This document shows positions 4,167 to 6,156 of a stretch of 6,156 bases of DNA, piece after piece. The position numbers and the translations under genes were made by a program. The notes beneath the pieces were generated by a model. It did no database searches and was not told the origin of the DNA. It was given only the letters and a program-made list of their open reading frames with translations. The number at the start of each line of letters is the position of its first letter. Within the stretch, counting starts at the first letter, position 1. This stretch comes from Deltaproteobacteria bacterium (lineage in GTDB: Bacteria > Desulfobacterota > Desulfobacteria > C00003060 > C00003106): the NCBI GenBank assembly GCA_019314005.1, contig JAFDAE010000194.1:1-6156 (forward strand), given 5' to 3'.

Positions 4167-5715
4167 TTAACCTTGTTTTAAAACCTCATCCTTTATCCGC
4201 TTCATATGACCACGGCCGAGTCCTTTTACCTCGCAGCCAAGTTCAAAGAAACGCCGAATCTTATCGTCGTCAAGAATTCCGAAGCAGTCAATAATGGCAG
4301 CTGGGCTGCCTGCCATTTCATATATTTCGTCGGGAGTGAGTTTAAGGTACATTTCATGGCGAACTGCCAAAACGACTGCGTCAGCATCCTTAAGGGTTTC
4401 TGAAAGATCCTCGTCAATTCTCAGCTCCGAGAGCTTTTCCTGATTTCTAAAAAATCTCGACCAGGAATGGCCGGTAGCAGGGTAGGTGTCCTGTTTTTCG
4501 AGTTCCCACTAGTGTTTCACGTAAGGATCGTGGACTCGTACCTCTCCGCCCATTTCCGTGATCTTACGCACGATAATTTCGGAACCGCTGTACCGCGTAT
4601 CTCCCACATCTTCACGATATGATGCACCCAGAAGGGCAATCTTGGAGGCGGCAACGATAACCCATCAAGGTATGATAAGCCCAGACACCGAGGCCGCCAT
4701 CCTTGGGAAGACAGTATCCTCCTATACCGGGGCCTGGAAATATCATATTAGAGTGGGTCGGGCGAACCTTTATCGCTTTCATAACCTTGATGAGATCAAC
4801 GCCATTTCGTTCAGCGTAAAGGCTCCATTCGTGCAGATAGGCGAGAATGGTTGCCCGGTATGAATTTTCCACTATTTTGCATGTTTCGCTTTCCATGGGG
4901 CGGTCGAGAACGGTGAGAGGAAATTTTTCAACATTAAGGACGTCGGAAAGAAATTTCGTCACGCGCGAACGGGCCTCGTCATTAATACCGCTGCATACAC
5001 GCCAGAAATCACGAATGGATGCGACATAATCTCTACCGGGCATGACCCGTTCAAATGAGTGTGCCAGGAGAGGCTCTTTATCTCCCATCCCCCGTTTCTG
5101 AAATTCCTTCTTAATAAGAGGGTAGGCGATATATTCGGTAGTTCCGGGAGGAACCGTTGTTTCAATCAAAACCAGACAATCGGGTCGTATCTTTTCACCG
5201 ATTATTTTCAGACCATCTTCAAGGGCGGCTATTTCGGCTCTTCCTTCTCGTACGTCTCCCAGTGTCTCTTTGAAATAATCACACTGTATATCGACGACAA
5301 TACAATCGGCGAGAGAAAGTGCATCGTAAGTATAGGTGGCAATCATTGTCTTCTTTTCGTTCACGCATCGATCAATCAAAGGGGCAACCTCGGGATCTTC
5401 AGCATCAACAGGTGCTATACCGCGATTAATGTTCGGTATCTTCCAGTAGGATCGTGTCGAGGGGCGCTGCATACCGATAACAAATTTGTTTGGTTCACCG
5501 GTTTTCTTATCAACGGAATCTGCTACAACACCAGCCATGACTGCCCCGACAAAACCGAGACCCATAACGACGACAATTTCTCTCCCAAGATTGTGCTGCT
5601 GCTCGGCTATTGTTTTCAGCCTTTCAAATTCCGCAGCGTATTCATCTTTCCCCGGAAGTTTGAATGATTCGCCAGTAGGTGAAATAGATACTGAATTAAT
5701 TTCTTCGGTGTTCAT
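4167..5715 (-). pseudogene. Broken WbpA-type UDP-sugar 6-dehydrogenase (deletion/frameshift plus amber stop)
   Basis: The intact family oxidises UDP-GlcNAc (or a related UDP-sugar) to the uronate with NAD+. The first 352 codons are good: the NAD-binding motif VVVMGLGFVGAVMAG (about 48-62), ETTVPPGTTEY, ESETCKIVENSYRAT with the conserved lysine, and the catalytic-cysteine motif GPGIGGYCLPKD. After AYHTLMG (ending at 4660) the frame changes. From 4658 a second frame carries the rest of the family, IVAASKIALLGASYREDVGD onward to VLKQG at 4167. The segment between GGYC and LLGASYR is roughly 30-40 residues shorter than in the family, so this is a deletion that also shifts frame. A further in-frame TAG (4509-4511) lies in VKH-stop-WELE. 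The start ATG has AAGGAG (complement of 5723-5728) 7 nt upstream. A 367-residue truncated product is possible but would lack the C-terminal UDP-binding domain. Confidence 0.87.
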
Positions 5716-5777
5716 GCGGTAACTCCTTAAGGTAATTATTTGTCAATGTTATTAAATGGCGAATAAATAATAACGGC

Positions 5778-5799
5778 GCCCGATGAATCGGGCAACTAC
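5778..5799 (-). repeat. REP-like element with GTAG tail, copy 4 (variant)
   Basis: On the minus strand this reads GTAG-TT-GCCCGAT-TC-ATCGGGC. Compared with the other three copies one T-A pair of the stem is changed to C-G on both arms, so the palindrome is kept. It lies 62 nt upstream of the dehydrogenase pseudogene start. Confidence 0.72.
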
Positions 5800-5819
5800 A
5801 CAAAAACAAAGTGTGGCAT

Positions 5820-5838
5820 GCCCCGATAATATCGGGGC
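5820..5838. repeat. GCCCCGAT/ATCGGGGC palindrome
   Basis: GCCCCGAT (5820-5827) and ATCGGGGC (5831-5838) form a perfect 8-bp stem around AAT. The core is like that of the REP copy at 5778-5799 and of the hairpin at 4128-4144, but without the GTAG tail. It lies in the 286-nt gap between the partial gene and the dehydrogenase. The remainder of this gap (about 5840-5960) is AT-rich and shows nothing I can name; a TTGACA hexamer (complement of 5741-5746) is too close to the start codon to be a convincing -35 box. Confidence 0.6.
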
Positions 5839-5960
5839 TAAAGCAAACACAAGAACGCTATTTTATACAGCTCCGCCCTCTGAATTACAAGGGGGAAACC
5901 TTAGTAATCTGTTAATATATACAATGATATTGCGATACTGAAGCTATTTATGGGAGCTTT

Positions 5961-6010
5961 TAACCCTTAATCCTTGACCCTTGACTCCCTAATCCTTAAT
6001 CCTACTCCTT
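5961..6010 (+). repeat. Degenerate pyrimidine-rich CCTTAATCC-type tract
   Basis: A run of imperfect short units on the + strand: AATCCTT occurs at 5969-5975 and 5991-5997, and AATCCTA at 5998-6004, with GACCCTTGACTCCCT between. It overlaps the last codons of the partial gene that ends at 6002. It looks like simple intergenic sequence generated by slippage, with no evident function. Confidence 0.5.
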
Positions 6011-6156
6011 ATTCGCCTCCCATATCAATAATCGTGGGCGCTTTTCCAGGCTCGGCATAAAGTCCCTGAACTCTTCTCTGGTCAGAACGAGTGAGCGAAT
6101 TTTCCGCTTTATATATCGTTCAGTTTTTCTGCTCAGATCTCCGAGATGATTCTGAT
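6002..6156 (-). CDS. C-terminal end of an unidentified protein (partial)
   Basis: A frame open at the window edge (first full codon at 6152-6154) encodes 50 residues and stops with TAG at 6002-6004. It ends KIRSLVLTREEFRDFMPSLE followed by KRPRLLIWEANKE. The strand-plus-helix pattern RKIRSLVLTREEF followed by a short basic and hydrophobic tail is reminiscent of the C-terminal ends of small nucleotidyltransferase-domain proteins of toxin-antitoxin type (N-terminal HTH plus NTase), but I cannot show the NTase motifs because they would lie outside the window. The other two minus-strand frames have stop codons inside this stretch. The start is not in the window. It is in the same orientation as everything else here; the gap to the dehydrogenase pseudogene is 286 nt, so it is probably a separate unit. 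Confidence 0.5.
   Translation of the reverse strand, partial: QNHLGDLSRKTERYIKRKIRSLVLTREEFRDFMPSLEKRPRLLIWEANKE

Noticed and set aside
4226..4417. 63-residue minus-strand open frame overlapping the end of the dehydrogenase
   Set aside because: It is out of frame with the segment that clearly continues the dehydrogenase (VVLAVRHEMYLKLTPDEIYE to LKQG) and has no recognisable domain.
4509..4511. In-frame TAG read as pyrrolysine or another recoded amino acid in the dehydrogenase
   Set aside because: The gene is already disrupted upstream by a deletion and frameshift. The TAG sits where the family most likely has tryptophan (next to a TGG), and dehydrogenases of this kind are not known to use pyrrolysine. 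A simple nonsense mutation explains it.
5059..5667. 202-residue + strand open frame antisense to the dehydrogenase
   Set aside because: It is the complement of a region whose minus-strand translation matches the UDP-sugar dehydrogenase family. The + strand protein has no recognisable motif.
1671..5838. Repeats considered as a CRISPR array
   Set aside because: The copies are hundreds of bases to more than a kilobase apart, with genes between them, and there are no regularly spaced short spacers or cas genes.
5941..5961. AAGCT-N9-AGCTT hairpin followed by TT as a + strand terminator
   Set aside because: The stem is only 5 bp and AT-rich, the T-run is very short, and there is no + strand gene upstream to terminate.

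Overview
The window looks like chromosomal DNA from a Gram-negative, AT-leaning bacterium. A Desulfobacterota (Deltaproteobacteria) or Nitrospirota-like host is my best guess, from the gene families and the style of the intergenic repeats. This is inference and no marker gene proves it. Every gene I can support lies on the minus strand, so transcription runs from high to low coordinates.

In transcription order: (1) 6002-6156, the last 50 codons of a protein that enters from outside the window. (2) 4167-5715, a WbpA-type UDP-sugar 6-dehydrogenase gene that is broken twice: an internal deletion with frameshift near 4658-4660 and an in-frame amber codon at 4509-4511. (3) 3385-3989, a Phd/YefM-type antitoxin with a PIN-domain (VapC) toxin, behind a good promoter whose -10 box lies inside an inverted-repeat operator. 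(4) 1703-3250, an intact 515-residue fusion of a WbpB-like sugar dehydrogenase and a WbpD-like left-handed beta-helix N-acetyltransferase with a C-terminal zinc-ribbon-like tail. (5) 862-1412, a BrnT-like toxin and BrnA/CopG-like antitoxin pair. (6) 11-656, a ribbon-helix-helix VapB and VapC pair.

The metabolic theme is nucleotide-sugar synthesis for a surface polysaccharide. WbpA, WbpB and WbpD catalyse three of the steps to UDP-2,3-diacetamido-2,3-dideoxy-glucuronate. The aminotransferase WbpE is not in the window, and the first step is encoded here only by a pseudogene. Three complete toxin-antitoxin modules are interleaved with these genes, all in the same orientation.

The intergenic gaps are rich in small palindromic repeats. 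Four copies of a REP-like element (5'-GTAG tail plus a GCCYGAT/ATCRGGC palindrome) occur in the same orientation in four gaps. Three copies of a GTCATTGCGAG...GCAATCTC element sit next to three of them, and two matching 20-nt hairpins bracket the brnT promoter. The whole resembles a plastic, decaying stretch of a polysaccharide locus. I see no tRNA, rRNA, CRISPR array, complete transposon or riboswitch. The most unusual items are the dehydrogenase-acetyltransferase fusion, the double lesion in the dehydrogenase gene and the GTAG-tailed repeats.
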